A DNA stretch of 64,000 nt from Corynebacterium camporealensis (lineage in GTDB: Bacteria > Actinomycetota > Actinomycetes > Mycobacteriales > Mycobacteriaceae). The stretch is taken from positions 850,571 to 914,570 of the forward strand of contig NZ_CP011311.1 of assembly GCF_000980815.1 (NCBI RefSeq), read 5' to 3'. Made by a program: the position numbers and the translations under genes. The notes under the pieces are model-generated. The model worked only from the letters and a program-made list of their open reading frames with translations, searched no databases and was not told the DNA's origin. Below, in pieces: positions 25,195 to 35,148 of this stretch (position 1 is its first letter; each line of letters begins with the position of its first letter).

Positions 25195-26225
25195 TACTCG
25201 CCGCTTCCCGGATTACCGATAGAAATCATGGCCTCCAGCGAATCGCGTGCCGCCTTGGAGATATCCTCTGGCACGGTCACCTCGTCCGCGCCCTCAGCCA
25301 GGCAACGCAGCAGGGCAGCAGGGGTGATCATCTTCATGTACTTGCACTCTGCCTGCGGGTTAATCGCCTGGAAGTCCGCCTCCGGCGCGGCCTGGTTGAG
25401 CTGGTGCAGCATACCGGTCTCGGTCGCGATAAGCACCTTGTTGTTGCCGCCCTCGCGCGCGGCGTCCAGCATCTGACCGGTGGAGTACATGTGCACGCGC
25501 TCTGGTTCGATAGCGCCTTCGCCGGCGAGGTAAATCGCGGAGTTCGCACAACCGCACTCTGGGTGGATGTAGAGGTCAGCCTCCGGATTCGCGGTGGCCT
25601 GCTCTTCGAGCTGACGCGGGGTAATACCGGCGTGGACGTGGCACTCGCCAGCCCAGACCTGGATGTTGTCGCGATCGGTCTCGCGCTTGACGTGAGCGCC
25701 GAGGAACATATCCGGATTAAAAAGAATTTCCTTGTCCTCCGGCAGGGACTTCACGACGTCCACGGCATTCGACGAGGTACAGCACACATCGGTCAGCGCC
25801 TTTACCTCAGCGGTGGTGTTTACGTAAGAGACCACCAACGCATCGGGGTGCTCTGCCTTCCACTCACGCAGTTGCTCAGCAGTAATAGAATCCGCCAGCG
25901 AGCAACCCGCTTCCTCATCCGGAATGAGCACCGTTTTATCCGGGGAAAGAATCTTGGCCGATTCTGCCATGAAATGCACGCCGCAAAAGACGATGACATC
26001 GGCATCTGTTTCGGCAGCCTTGCGAGACAACGCCAAAGAATCACCGACATAGTCAGCAATATCCTGAATCTCTGGCAGCTGGTAATTGTGCGCCAGGATG
26101 ACAGCGTTGCGTTCTTGCTTTAAACGATTAATTTCATCAACCCACTCGGCATTCGGCTCAACGCCAGTCCAGTGGTTATCCGTGCGGTGGCACGCAGACA
26201 AAAGAGAAGACGTGATATTGGCCAT
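25194..26225 (-). CDS. nadA: Quinolinate synthase
   Basis: NadA condenses iminoaspartate with dihydroxyacetone phosphate to quinolinate using a [4Fe-4S] cluster. The 343-aa protein has [46 protein letters not shown] and the conserved cysteines in [15 protein letters not shown] and HPECGC. It is first in the nadA-nadC pair. No nadB (L-aspartate oxidase) is adjacent, so iminoaspartate must come from elsewhere. Confidence 0.97.
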   Translation of the reverse strand: MANITSSLLSACHRTDNHWTGVEPNAEWVDEINRLKQERNAVILAHNYQLPEIQDIADYVGDSLALSRKAAETDADVIVFCGVHFMAESAKILSPDKTVLIPDEEAGCSLADSITAEQLREWKAEHPDALVVSYVNTTAEVKALTDVCCTSSNAVDVVKSLPEDKEILFNPDMFLGAHVKRETDRDNIQVWAGECHVHAGITPRQLEEQATANPEADLYIHPECGCANSAIYLAGEGAIEPERVHMYSTGQMLDAAREGGNNKVLIATETGMLHQLNQAAPEADFQAINPQAECKYMKMITPAALLRCLAEGADEVTVPEDISKAARDSLEAMISIGNPGSGE

Positions 26226-26290
26226 ACGCCAGTATCCTAATCAGCCGCCACAGAAAATAAACGGAAATATCCTTAGCCTGCGCAAACGGG

Positions 26291-26317
26291 GGTAGAACCG
26301 CCGTGAGCGGTTCTACC
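26291..26317. terminator. Perfect hairpin between lysI and nadA
   Basis: GGTAGAACCGC and GCGGTTCTACC form an 11-bp perfect stem with a 5-nt loop, 30 bp past the lysI stop. There is no clear T run. It probably ends lysI; it also lies about 65 bp upstream of nadA. Confidence 0.6.
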
Positions 26318-26346
26318 GTAAGCCTTAAGGGCTGGTTTCACCGGAA

Positions 26347-27822
26347 CTAAAGCTGCAACGTGCCGGTGGAGATACCCCAGACCGCAGCGATGGCGCCAAT
26401 GCTGACGATGACTACCACGCACCACTCGAAAGCGTTGAACACGCGCTCCTTGTAGTACAAGCGCGTGCCGACATAGGGGATAAGGCCCGGGACTACGGCG
26501 AGGGCGCCGAGCAGGACGTAGACCGGGTCGGCAGCATAAATTAGCCACAGCGAGTAGACAAAGGCGACGATGCCAATCGCTAAGTGCTTGCGGTTCTCGC
26601 GAGCAGGAATCTCTGGTCCGGAAATGTCGAAGCGAACGCCGGCGTGCGGGTGGGTGAGTCCCTTGCCGCGGGAGGCGAGCAGGACCAGGTAGAGCGCGGA
26701 GAAGATGTAGGGCAGCAGGTACATGATGGTAGCCAGCTGCACCATGGCGTTATAAGAGGTCTCGTTCAGATAGAAGATGATGATGAAGACCTGGATGACC
26801 GAGGTGGAAATCAGCTGTGCGACCCAGGGAGCACCGGCGACGTTGATGGTGCCGATCTTGCGAGGGATAAGGCCATCGATAGCCATCATGACAATTGGCT
26901 CAGCACACAGCATCTGCCAGGAGACGTATGCGCCCAGCACGGACAGGCACAGACCAATCGAAATCAGCGCGCCACCCCACGGGCCGACGACCTCAGTCAG
27001 CACGGAAGCCATGGAGTTATCCGGCAGTGCGGCGAGTTCTTCCTGCGTTAGCACACCGAAAGACAGCGTGGACACCGAGACGAGCAGCGCCAGTACAGCG
27101 AAGAAGCCGATGACGGTGGCGCGGCCGACATCGGAACGCGTGCGCGCCTGCTTGGAATAGACCGAAGCGCCCTCGACACCAATAAAGACCCAGACGGTAA
27201 AGAGCATGATGCCCTGGATCTGCTCAAATAAGGAGGCATCGGAACGCTCGCCCCAGAAATCGAAGGTGAAACGGTCCCAACTAAAGCCAATAAAGGCAAC
27301 CAGCACGATAAAGGCCAAGATCGGAACGATCTTGGCAATCACGGTGACCATGTTCATAAAGGCCGCTTGCTTGATGCCGCGGGCCAGTACAGCAAAGATG
27401 CCCCAGGACAACAGCGAGACGGCGATGGCGGAGATCCAGCGGTGGGATTCATCGAAAAGCGGCACGTAATGGCCGATGGTGTTGAAAAACAGCGTGGCAT
27501 AGCCGACCTGCGCCATGACCGAACCCAGCCAATAACCCCAGCCGGAGGTAAAGCCAATGAAGTCACCCAGACCGGCACGCACATAGGAATACACACCCGA
27601 ATCCAGGTGTGGTTTACGTTGGGCGAGAATCTGGAAGACGAAGGTCACCGACAGCATGCCCATACCGGCAATCAACCAGCCGATGAGCATGGCGCCGGGA
27701 CCGGCGACAGAGGCAATATTCTGCGGTAGCGAGAAGATACCGGCGCCCACGGTCGAGCCAATGATTAGCGCGATGAGGGTCCACACGGTCACCGAGTGAG
27801 AACGCTGGGTGCTGGAGTTCAT
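26347..27822 (-). CDS. lysI: L-lysine permease of the APC family (LysI-like)
   Basis: The 491-aa protein has 12-13 TM helices and the basic-amino-acid/polyamine antiporter motif LIIGSTVGAGIFSLP in helix 1. Several stretches match my memory of C. glutamicum LysI closely, including GPGAMLIGWLIAG, RKPHLDSGVYSY and LCLSVLGAYVSWQMLCAEP. It is expected to take up L-lysine across the cytoplasmic membrane. It is divergent from mazG with only 29 bp between the start codons, so the promoters overlap. ArcD-type arginine/ornithine exchange is an alternative. Confidence 0.88.
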   Translation of the reverse strand: MNSSTQRSHSVTVWTLIALIIGSTVGAGIFSLPQNIASVAGPGAMLIGWLIAGMGMLSVTFVFQILAQRKPHLDSGVYSYVRAGLGDFIGFTSGWGYWLGSVMAQVGYATLFFNTIGHYVPLFDESHRWISAIAVSLLSWGIFAVLARGIKQAAFMNMVTVIAKIVPILAFIVLVAFIGFSWDRFTFDFWGERSDASLFEQIQGIMLFTVWVFIGVEGASVYSKQARTRSDVGRATVIGFFAVLALLVSVSTLSFGVLTQEELAALPDNSMASVLTEVVGPWGGALISIGLCLSVLGAYVSWQMLCAEPIVMMAIDGLIPRKIGTINVAGAPWVAQLISTSVIQVFIIIFYLNETSYNAMVQLATIMYLLPYIFSALYLVLLASRGKGLTHPHAGVRFDISGPEIPARENRKHLAIGIVAFVYSLWLIYAADPVYVLLGALAVVPGLIPYVGTRLYYKERVFNAFEWCVVVIVSIGAIAAVWGISTGTLQL

Positions 27823-27851
27823 TCGCCTAAAATACCTTATACTTTTGGCTC
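27823..27851. promoter_or_regulatory. Compact divergent lysI/mazG promoter region
   Basis: The whole gap is 29 bp. A plus-strand TATACT (27838-27843) lies 8 nt before the mazG ATG. The overlapping reverse complement gives TATAAG or TATTTT as minus-strand -10 candidates for lysI. Confidence 0.55.
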
Positions 27852-28454
27852 ATGACTATTTTGTTGCTGGATGAACGCTGGCCGACCCAAATTCCCCTGG
27901 AAGCAGTCGGCGCGGTGGAAGGCCCGGTGGAGTTCAGCAGTGAGGTGCCGGTGTCGGTGCGGTGGAACATCGATAAGCTGCTGCGCACTACCGACGGCGA
28001 AGGGCTGTGGGTGAGTATGGACCCACACGACCCGGAAACCCGCCGCCGGATGGAGCAGGGGGAGCGGGTGATTGAGGCGGCATCGCTAAGCGATGCAGTC
28101 TGGCAGGCCCAGCAAGTCATGCAGCGGGCGCGCCGGATTGGCCAGTGGGAGCGCGAGCAAACGCATGAAACGCTGTTGCCTTACCTGGAAGAAGAGGCCG
28201 CGGAGTTCGCCGAAGCCGTGCGCGAGGCCCCGGCGGAGATGTGCAAGGAGCTTGGCGATGTCTTCTTACAAGTACTCTTCCACGCCGAAATCGCCTCTAC
28301 CTTCAGCTTGGATGACGTGGCGGCAAGCTTTGTGACAAAAATGCGCTCCCGCGCGCCGTACCTCTTTGATGGCACGGAAGACATCGTGGATGTCGACGAG
28401 CAGGAGCGCCTATGGGCAGAAGGGAAACGCTACGAAGACAGCGCCGGAGCGTAG
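27852..28454 (+). CDS. mazG: MazG-family nucleoside triphosphate pyrophosphohydrolase
   Basis: MazG hydrolyses aberrant or excess (d)NTPs to monophosphates. The 200-aa protein has one MazG domain in its C-terminal half, with the metal-binding EEEAAEFAEAV helix and KELGDVFLQVLFHAEIA. The N-terminal 90 residues are a less conserved extension as in mycobacterial MazG. From memory it occupies the same place between mfd and eno in M. tuberculosis (Rv1021). Its 3' end overlaps the convergent porB-like gene by 25 bp. TATACT 8 nt before the ATG suggests a leaderless start. Confidence 0.92.
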   Translation: MTILLLDERWPTQIPLEAVGAVEGPVEFSSEVPVSVRWNIDKLLRTTDGEGLWVSMDPHDPETRRRMEQGERVIEAASLSDAVWQAQQVMQRARRIGQWEREQTHETLLPYLEEEAAEFAEAVREAPAEMCKELGDVFLQVLFHAEIASTFSLDDVAASFVTKMRSRAPYLFDGTEDIVDVDEQERLWAEGKRYEDSAGA

Positions 28455-28831
28455 TCGTTGAGCAGGGAGGACAGCTGAGCCAGGCCCGGGACGGTTGGAT
28501 CCGGCTTGACCAGGTTGCAGGTCAGGGCGCGGTCAGCGGCGGTGCCGGAGTACTTGATGACTGCCAGGCCCAGCATGTCCAGGCGCGGGGTGCCATTGAG
28601 AGCCTGCAGGTTGCGGGCGAGCTGGTTGCGGGTGGTCTCCGGGCCGATGAGCTGGTTGCCGGTCGCACGGCCGACGGTGTCGAGGGTGGTCTTGAGCACG
28701 CGGCAGTCAGCGGTAGCAATGGCCTGGGAGGCAAGCTTGTCCAGGTCGCCGAGGGTCTGGGCGTTGGCGACAGGCGCGAGGATGAGGGATGCCGCAACGG
28801 CAGCAGAAGTGGCAAGGGTACGAAGACGCAT
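28430..28831 (-). CDS. PorB-family outer-membrane channel precursor
   Basis: The 133-aa protein has a clear Sec signal peptide (RLRTLATSAAVAASLILAP then ANAQ) and a mature helical domain of about 108 residues with two cysteines (TADCRV and LTCNLV) placed to form one disulfide. Size, signal, helical content and position between mazG and eno match the alpha-helical PorB/PorC anion channels of the corynebacterial mycomembrane, which in C. glutamicum lie at this spot. Only one copy is seen here. The family call rests on pattern and synteny, not an alignment. Confidence 0.75.
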   Translation of the reverse strand: MRLRTLATSAAVAASLILAPVANAQTLGDLDKLASQAIATADCRVLKTTLDTVGRATGNQLIGPETTRNQLARNLQALNGTPRLDMLGLAVIKYSGTAADRALTCNLVKPDPTVPGLAQLSSLLNDYAPALSS

Positions 28832-28949
28832 GGCAGGTCCTTTGAAGAAGAAGTGATGATGTCCTTTTGCATCCTAAAGCAATTTGTGACGGATGGGAAG
28901 GAAATGTCATAACTTTTAGGTTTGGGTGCGTGCTGTAGGATGGTTCCTC

Positions 28950-29735
28950 ATGACTCAAACGCAACGCAGTAGGGGTGGGTGCGGCTGCGCCGGAGCCCTG
29001 GTCATCGTGGTGATCGCGTCGTTGCTGATCTGGTCGCTGTCCTTTTTGGGAGATATCACTGCGCGTCGGGACTTAGGTCCGGTGCCCGATAACGTCCCGC
29101 CCCAGGCAGGCCAGGAAGTCGCACACATTGATGTGCACGCCCCGGGTCGTACCGCAGACAAGCTGACGTATTGGTCGCAGGATTTAAGTGAGCAAACCCG
29201 CATACCGGGCCAAGCTCTGCGCGCGTATGCGAATGCGGAGCTGATTGCTCGTGATGCCTGGCCGGAGTGCAACCTGCGCTGGAACACTTTGGCAGGGCTG
29301 GGCTGGGTGGAAACTCAGCATGGCACCTACAACGGCAACCGTTTGCGTCCGTCCAAGCTGAACGATGCCGGCTACCCCGAACCGGCCATCGTCGGCATCC
29401 CGCTTGATGGCACCAATAGCACTGCGCGGATTGAAGATACCGACAACGGTGAATTGGACGGCGATACTGAATTTGATCGCGCAGTCGGGCCGATGCAGTT
29501 TATCCCGAGCTCGTGGCAGCGCTACGGCCGGGATGCCAATGGCGACGGGCGCGCCGACCCTAATCAGATCGATGATGCTGCGCTGAGTGCGGCGCACCTG
29601 TTGTGTACCAATGGCGGCAACTTGGACGAAGCACAGGGCTGGATGCGGGCGATTTTCTCCTATAACCAATCGAACCAATACGTCCGCGATGTAGCCGATG
29701 CGGCGAACGCTTATGCGGTCGGTCAGCCTGCCTAG
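28950..29735 (+). CDS. Membrane-anchored lytic transglycosylase (LpqU-like)
   Basis: This protein of about 261 aa has one N-terminal TM helix (ALVIVVIASLLIWSL) and an exported lytic transglycosylase domain. Visible motifs are LAGLGWVETQHGTYNG, with the catalytic Glu, and AVGPMQFIPSSWQRYG, both typical of the SLT family. It would cleave peptidoglycan outside the membrane. The M. tuberculosis counterpart beside eno is LpqU (Rv1022); this copy lacks a lipobox, and its GGCGCAG lies before the helix. The ATG at 28950 follows TAGGAT by 8 nt. Confidence 0.88.
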   Translation: MTQTQRSRGGCGCAGALVIVVIASLLIWSLSFLGDITARRDLGPVPDNVPPQAGQEVAHIDVHAPGRTADKLTYWSQDLSEQTRIPGQALRAYANAELIARDAWPECNLRWNTLAGLGWVETQHGTYNGNRLRPSKLNDAGYPEPAIVGIPLDGTNSTARIEDTDNGELDGDTEFDRAVGPMQFIPSSWQRYGRDANGDGRADPNQIDDAALSAAHLLCTNGGNLDEAQGWMRAIFSYNQSNQYVRDVADAANAYAVGQPA

Positions 29736-29814
29736 ATCCAAATAGGGGTTGAGCACTCGCGCGCGCGGGTTTTCTGGAACAATTGGCTAGTGGAAGTCTG
29801 CGAGTCGGACTTAG

Positions 29815-31125
<1,311 letters not shown>

Positions 31126-31207
31126 TCGCTACTGAAGCATAAAAGTTCCCGGCCCCTGCGCGAGTGATCGCTGCGGGTGGCCGGGTTCTCGCTATGATGA
31201 GTACCCT

Positions 31208-31744
31208 ATGGCGCGCAAGAAAAACACTTCCTTCCGGACCACCGTTCCGGTGGCTTCGCGTGCGACAAAAGGGACTTCTTCTGCCAAGCTGCGCAAGAAG
31301 CCACAAGTCGACATCGTAGGTATCGCGGTCATCGTCAGCGTCGTGTTGTTGGTGCTGCTGTTTATCGCCACTCCGCTGCGCAACTACTACCAAGGTCGCT
31401 CGGAGATTGCGTACCTCAATGAGTCGATTGCGGCGAAGGAAGCCGAAAAGGCACGCCTGTCGGAAGAAATTGAGCGCTACGAGTCGGATGAGTTCTTAGA
31501 ACAAGAAGCCCGCCGTCGCTTTGGCCTTGTCGAAGAGGGCGAGATGGCCTACCGCATCCTGGATCCGCGCATGCAGGGCGGCACCACGACGACTACCGAT
31601 AAGCATGCTGAGGAAGATTCCCGCAGCTGGGAAGAAGTCCTCTGGGAGTCTTTTGCTGAGCCGCCAGAAAATGACGCGGATACGCCGGACCCGGGCAACC
31701 TGCCGATTCAAGAAGACCCAGTAGAAGAGCAGCCAGACCCTTAA
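31208..31744 (+). CDS. ftsB: FtsB/DivIC-family septum formation protein
   Basis: The 178-aa bitopic protein has a basic cytoplasmic N-terminus (residues 1-35), one TM helix (IVGIAVIVSVVLLVLLF), then a coiled coil of about 40 residues (SEIAYLNESIAAKEAEKARL) ending in the FtsB/DivIC box EARRRFGLVEEGEMAYRIL. It should join FtsL and FtsQ in the divisome. The C-terminal 60 residues are acidic and proline-rich. It sits in the conserved eno-ftsB-DUF501-ppx cluster. TATGAT lies 9 nt before the ATG. Confidence 0.9.
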   Translation: MARKKNTSFRTTVPVASRATKGTSSAKLRKKPQVDIVGIAVIVSVVLLVLLFIATPLRNYYQGRSEIAYLNESIAAKEAEKARLSEEIERYESDEFLEQEARRRFGLVEEGEMAYRILDPRMQGGTTTTTDKHAEEDSRSWEEVLWESFAEPPENDADTPDPGNLPIQEDPVEEQPDP

Positions 31745-31779
31745 AACATAAGTGCGCGGGACATGGAATAATGCCAACC

Positions 31780-32328
31780 ATGACCGTGAGTACTCAAGAC
31801 CTCGAGACCGTCGCTAAGCAGCTCGGCCGTAAGCCCCGTGGCGTGTTAGAGATTGCCTACCGCACCCCGGATGAGCAGCCCGCCGTAATTAAGACCGCAC
31901 CGAAGCTGGAAGACGGCACGCCTTTTCCCACCCTGTATTACCTCACCGACCCGCGCCTGACTGCTGAGGCTAGCCGCCTGGAGGTCGCCCACGTGATGAA
32001 GTGGATGGAAAAGCGCCTTGGCGAAGACGAGGAACTCGCCGCTGATTACCAGCGCGCCCACGAGTACTACCTAAACAAGCGCAACGCCATTGAGGATCTT
32101 GGCACCACCTTCTCCGGTGGCGGCATGCCGGAGCGTGTCAAGTGCCTGCATGTGCTGATTGCCTACGCGCTGGCCGAAGGCCCGGACCACTTCCGCCTCG
32201 GCACCGAAGCCGTCGCCATGGCTGCCGACCACGGCCGCCTGCGCGGCACCGCCATCCCGCAGGACTGGCCCACCGTCGAGGACCTGGGCATCGACCTCGC
32301 TGACTTCGATTTCTCCAACGCAGAATAG
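31780..32328 (+). CDS. DUF501 family protein
   Basis: This protein of about 182 aa belongs to the DUF501 family found mainly in actinobacteria, always close to ftsB and ppx. Its hallmarks are LGRKPRGVLEIAYR near the N-terminus, PFPTLYYLTDPRLTAEASRLE and GGMPERVKCLHVLIAYALA. The function is unknown and it is soluble. The ATG at 31780 is preferred over one at 31771 because AATAAT lies 7 nt before it and homologues begin near this point. It overlaps nothing and leads into ppx with an 11-bp gap. Confidence 0.85.
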   Translation: MTVSTQDLETVAKQLGRKPRGVLEIAYRTPDEQPAVIKTAPKLEDGTPFPTLYYLTDPRLTAEASRLEVAHVMKWMEKRLGEDEELAADYQRAHEYYLNKRNAIEDLGTTFSGGGMPERVKCLHVLIAYALAEGPDHFRLGTEAVAMAADHGRLRGTAIPQDWPTVEDLGIDLADFDFSNAE

Positions 32329-32339
32329 GGGAGAGGACT

Positions 32340-33299
32340 ATGACTCGTGTTGCTGCCGTCGATTGCGGCACCAATTCCATCCGTTTGCTCATTAGCGACA
32401 TCTCCGAAAAGGGCAAGATCAAAGACATCTCCCGCACCATGGAGATCGTCCGCCTCGGCGAAGGCGTCGACGCCACCGGCGAAATCTCCGAAGCCGCCCT
32501 GGCACGCACCCACGCCGCCTTGGAAGATTACGTCGGCCAAATGCGCTTTGAGGGTGTTACGCGCGTGCGCATGGTCGCTACCTCTGCCACCCGTGATGCG
32601 AAGAACCAACAGCAGTTCTTCAACATGACTGCCGAGCTCCTCGGCCAAATCCAGCCTGGTGCCCGCGCTGAGGTCATCTCCGGTGAAGAGGAAGCCAACC
32701 TCTCTTTCAAGGGTGCTGTCAGCGACCTGACGGAAGAAAAGTCCCCCTACTGCGTCATCGACTTGGGCGGCGGCTCGACTGAGTTCATTGTCGGCACCTC
32801 CGATGGCGACATCCTCGGCGCCTACTCCGCGCAGATGGGCTGCGTGCGCCTGACCGAACGCATCCTTCGTACCGACCCACCCACCGAGACAGAAATCGAA
32901 ATCGCCCAAGACTATGTCGCGGACCGCATGGAGGAAGTCGAAAAGATCGTCCCGGTCTCCAAGGCCAAGACCTTCGTCGGCTGCGCTGGCACCTTCACCA
33001 CGCTCTCCGCCCTGGCCCAGGGGTTGGAGCGTTACGATGCCGACGCCATCCACGGAACCCAACTGCGCTTCGACGCTCTGCGCGTACTCATCCGTGAGCT
33101 GGCAAAATCGCCTGCCGATGTCCGCGCCCTCAACCCGGTCATCCACCCGGGGCGCGCCGATGTCATTGGTGGTGGTTCCATTGCAGTCGAGGGCATCATG
33201 AACCTTGTTGAGCGCAACAGCAAAGCCGATTCCTTCATCATCAGTGAAAAGGACATCCTCGACGGCATCATCGCCGGTCTAGCTGCAGAAATGCGCTAA
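32340..33299 (+). CDS. ppx: Exopolyphosphatase of the Ppx/GppA family
   Basis: The 319-aa protein is a two-domain ASKHA phosphatase that degrades polyphosphate or pppGpp. The phosphate-1 motif VDCGTNSIRLLI is at the N-terminus, VMISGEEEA-type residues appear as VISGEEEANLSF near 118, and the phosphate-2 motif CVIDLGGGSTEF is near 142. It is the short form without the C-terminal HD domain, like C. glutamicum Ppx2 and M. tuberculosis Rv1026. It is last in the ftsB-DUF501-ppx cluster and is followed by a tRNA gene. Confidence 0.93.
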   Translation: MTRVAAVDCGTNSIRLLISDISEKGKIKDISRTMEIVRLGEGVDATGEISEAALARTHAALEDYVGQMRFEGVTRVRMVATSATRDAKNQQQFFNMTAELLGQIQPGARAEVISGEEEANLSFKGAVSDLTEEKSPYCVIDLGGGSTEFIVGTSDGDILGAYSAQMGCVRLTERILRTDPPTETEIEIAQDYVADRMEEVEKIVPVSKAKTFVGCAGTFTTLSALAQGLERYDADAIHGTQLRFDALRVLIRELAKSPADVRALNPVIHPGRADVIGGGSIAVEGIMNLVERNSKADSFIISEKDILDGIIAGLAAEMR

Positions 33300-33354
33300 A
33301 CCGACCCGTTGTGCCAACCACGACGCGCGTGACCTAAAATAGGAGAACGCGCTG

Positions 33355-33431
33355 GCCCCCATAGCCCAATCGGCAGAGGCAGTCGACTTAAAATCGATTC
33401 AGTGTGGGTTCGAGTCCCACTGGGGGCACCA
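33355..33431 (+). tRNA. tRNA with anticodon TAA (Leu by anticodon), short variable loop, CCA encoded
   Basis: Acceptor GCCCCCA (33355-33361) pairs with TGGGGGC (33421-33427), followed by discriminator A and an encoded CCA. The anticodon stem GTCGA/TCGAT encloses loop CTTAAAA, giving anticodon TAA. The T-arm is GTGGG-TTCGAGT-CCCAC. The body is 74 nt with a variable loop of only 5 nt (TCAGT), unlike the long variable arm of usual bacterial tRNA-Leu. The anticodon predicts decoding of UUA as Leu. Confidence 0.9.
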
Positions 33432-33811
33432 TAACTCCAGGTCAGAAGGTGGAAGATATAATTATTTTCCCAACTGTACCTTTAAATCGGCCATTTATTT
33501 GCTATTTATTAGGCGGCTTTGGGTGTTCTAGGCAGCCCTGATTGGTAGTTTTGTTCGATTCTTGACGACCGTGAGTGTGATGCCTTTGAGTGGCATTGCT
33601 AGCAGGTCGAAATCTCCCAACGCTCTGGATGGTTGGGGCTTGCATCTGTGTGCATTACAAAGACATAAATTCGCAATTCTTGGCAACGTTTAGAAGGAAT
33701 TTTGGCAATCTAGACAAATTTCTTCGCAGATGGGGAACTAGTTGGAGATGTGTACCGTTGTGTAGAAAGAAGAGATAATTCTCCCCTACAAGCGAAAGGA
33801 TTGGGATCTAC
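33432..33811. other. 380-bp gene-poor, AT-richer stretch
   Basis: No convincing gene is seen. A 62-codon plus-strand frame at 33590-33778 has no ribosome site and no recognisable features. A minus-strand frame across about 33525-33625 reads DLLAMPLKGITLTVVKNRTK without a plausible start and may be a decayed gene end. An AAAGGA site at its right end serves the next gene. Confidence 0.5.
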
Positions 33812-34624
33812 GTGCGTTCGAGTAATCCCGTAATGACATCCCTGACTAGCGAACAGCAGCAGGGTGGTCAGGGTGGTTACGCCTCCGCTGACTACAACAA
33901 CCCTTTTGGTCAGCAGCAGACCCCACAGAATGAGCGACCAATGACCGTTGACGATGTGGTCACCAAGACCGGCATCGTCCTGGCCGTGATTATTGCTGGT
34001 GCCGTAATCAACTTCGGTATCGGCGCATTCGTTAACACAGGCCTTGCTATGGGCCTCACCTTGGTCGGTGCCATCGGTGGCCTTATCACCGTATTAGTCT
34101 CCACTTTCGGCCGTAAGTTTGGTTCCGCCCCTGTAACGCTGACCTACGCTGCCTTTGAGGGCCTGTTCGTCGGTGGCTTCTCCTTCCTCTTCGCTGGCAT
34201 GAGCATTGCCGGTGGCAATGGCATGGCAATCATTGGCCAGGCAATCATTGGCACTGTCGGTGTCTTCATCGGTATGCTGCTCGTCTACAAGACCGGCGCC
34301 GTTAAGGTCACCCCGAAGTTCAACAAGATCATGTTTGGCCTTATCGCTGGTGTGGCTGTCATGGCTCTGGGTAACCTGCTGCTGGCTATCTTCACCGGTT
34401 CTAGCCCGCTTCGCGATGGCGGCACCATCGCCATCGTGTTCTCCCTGGTCTGCATCGTTCTGGCTGCTCTGTCCTTCATGACAGACTTTGACGAGGCTGA
34501 CCGCATGATCCGCGCTGGCGCTCCGGCTAAGTACTCCTGGGGTATCGCCCTGGGTCTGGCTGTTACCCTGGTCTGGCTCTACACCGAGATCCTGCGTCTG
34601 CTGTCTTACTTCCAAGACCGCTAA
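33812..34624 (+). CDS. BAX inhibitor-1/YccA-like membrane protein
   Basis: This 270-aa protein has a soluble Gln/Gly-rich N-terminus (residues 1-45) that starts RSSNPVMTSL, a hallmark of the actinobacterial BaxI_1-type family, followed by seven TM helices. The final helices carry a charged FDEADRMIRAGAP loop and end with an IALGLAVTLVWLYTEILRLL segment. Relatives act as pH-dependent calcium leak channels in other systems; function here is unproven. The GTG at 33812 is preceded by AAAGGA. It ends at a strong terminator, so it is probably monocistronic. Confidence 0.87.
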   Translation: MRSSNPVMTSLTSEQQQGGQGGYASADYNNPFGQQQTPQNERPMTVDDVVTKTGIVLAVIIAGAVINFGIGAFVNTGLAMGLTLVGAIGGLITVLVSTFGRKFGSAPVTLTYAAFEGLFVGGFSFLFAGMSIAGGNGMAIIGQAIIGTVGVFIGMLLVYKTGAVKVTPKFNKIMFGLIAGVAVMALGNLLLAIFTGSSPLRDGGTIAIVFSLVCIVLAALSFMTDFDEADRMIRAGAPAKYSWGIALGLAVTLVWLYTEILRLLSYFQDR

Positions 34625-34640
34625 GGCCTAATAGCTCCAA

Positions 34641-34670
34641 AGTCCCTGCCGATTCGGCAGGGACTTTTTT
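34641..34670 (+). terminator. Terminator of the BAX inhibitor-like gene
   Basis: AGTCCCTGCCGA pairs with TCGGCAGGGACT and is followed by six T, 17 bp after the stop. Confidence 0.93.
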
Positions 34671-35148
34671 ATGCGCCAGCACTCTGTGACGGTAAACACT
34701 TTCTAAACTTTTCGTGTCCACAAAACAACGCTCGTATGGCCGACGTATAAACAGTGTAACCAGACGTTTTCGCTGCTCACTTTGGTGAATTCTTACATTC
34801 TTGTAATTCAGGGGTGGCAATGGGGGTAATAATTCGGCGATTGTGGACATGTACACCAATTAAAGGTCTACTCGCACACACATTCCCCGTCCAGCCAATG
34901 AGCAGGAAATTTTTACCTAATTCTCGTAATCCAATTCACCCTTTGGTGTTTGTTGAGCGACGGTTGCCTTCCGAGGGTCAATTCGTCTCGTCGCGACAAA
35001 GTGTGCTGGGTCATGCATGATTGTGCCCAGGACGTTCGGAACACGACGTCGGGACGGGCAACCGCCTCGGGGTCCCCGCCAGAGCGCGAGAGCGTAACTG
35101 GAGTCCGGAGGTCCTTGCTCATTGGATTGTTTCTATCGAGGGGATGCT
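34671..35148. other. 478-bp intergenic region upstream of the lipoprotein/PPE-like pair
   Basis: No gene is supported. The left 250 bp are AT-richer and contain GGTAATAATTC and two near-DnaA-box sequences in opposite orientation (GTGTCCACA near 34713, TTGTGGACA near 34842). The right part is G+C-rich and holds the palindrome TCATGCATGA near 35012. A GGGG run precedes the next ATG. Promoter and control sites for the next operon must lie here. Confidence 0.5.

Noticed and set aside
33590..33778. 62-codon plus-strand frame after the UAA tRNA
   Set aside because: No ribosome site, odd composition (MALLAGRNLPTLWMVGACIC) and it ends just before the true leader of the next gene.
34713..34850. Opposed GTGTCCACA and TTGTGGACA as DnaA boxes
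   Set aside because: Each has one mismatch to the consensus and they are not clustered, unlike the perfect pair at 9383 and 9436.
34913..35122. Short overlapping frames upstream of the lipoprotein gene
   Set aside because: Frames on both strands overlap one another, lack ribosome sites and have no recognisable content.
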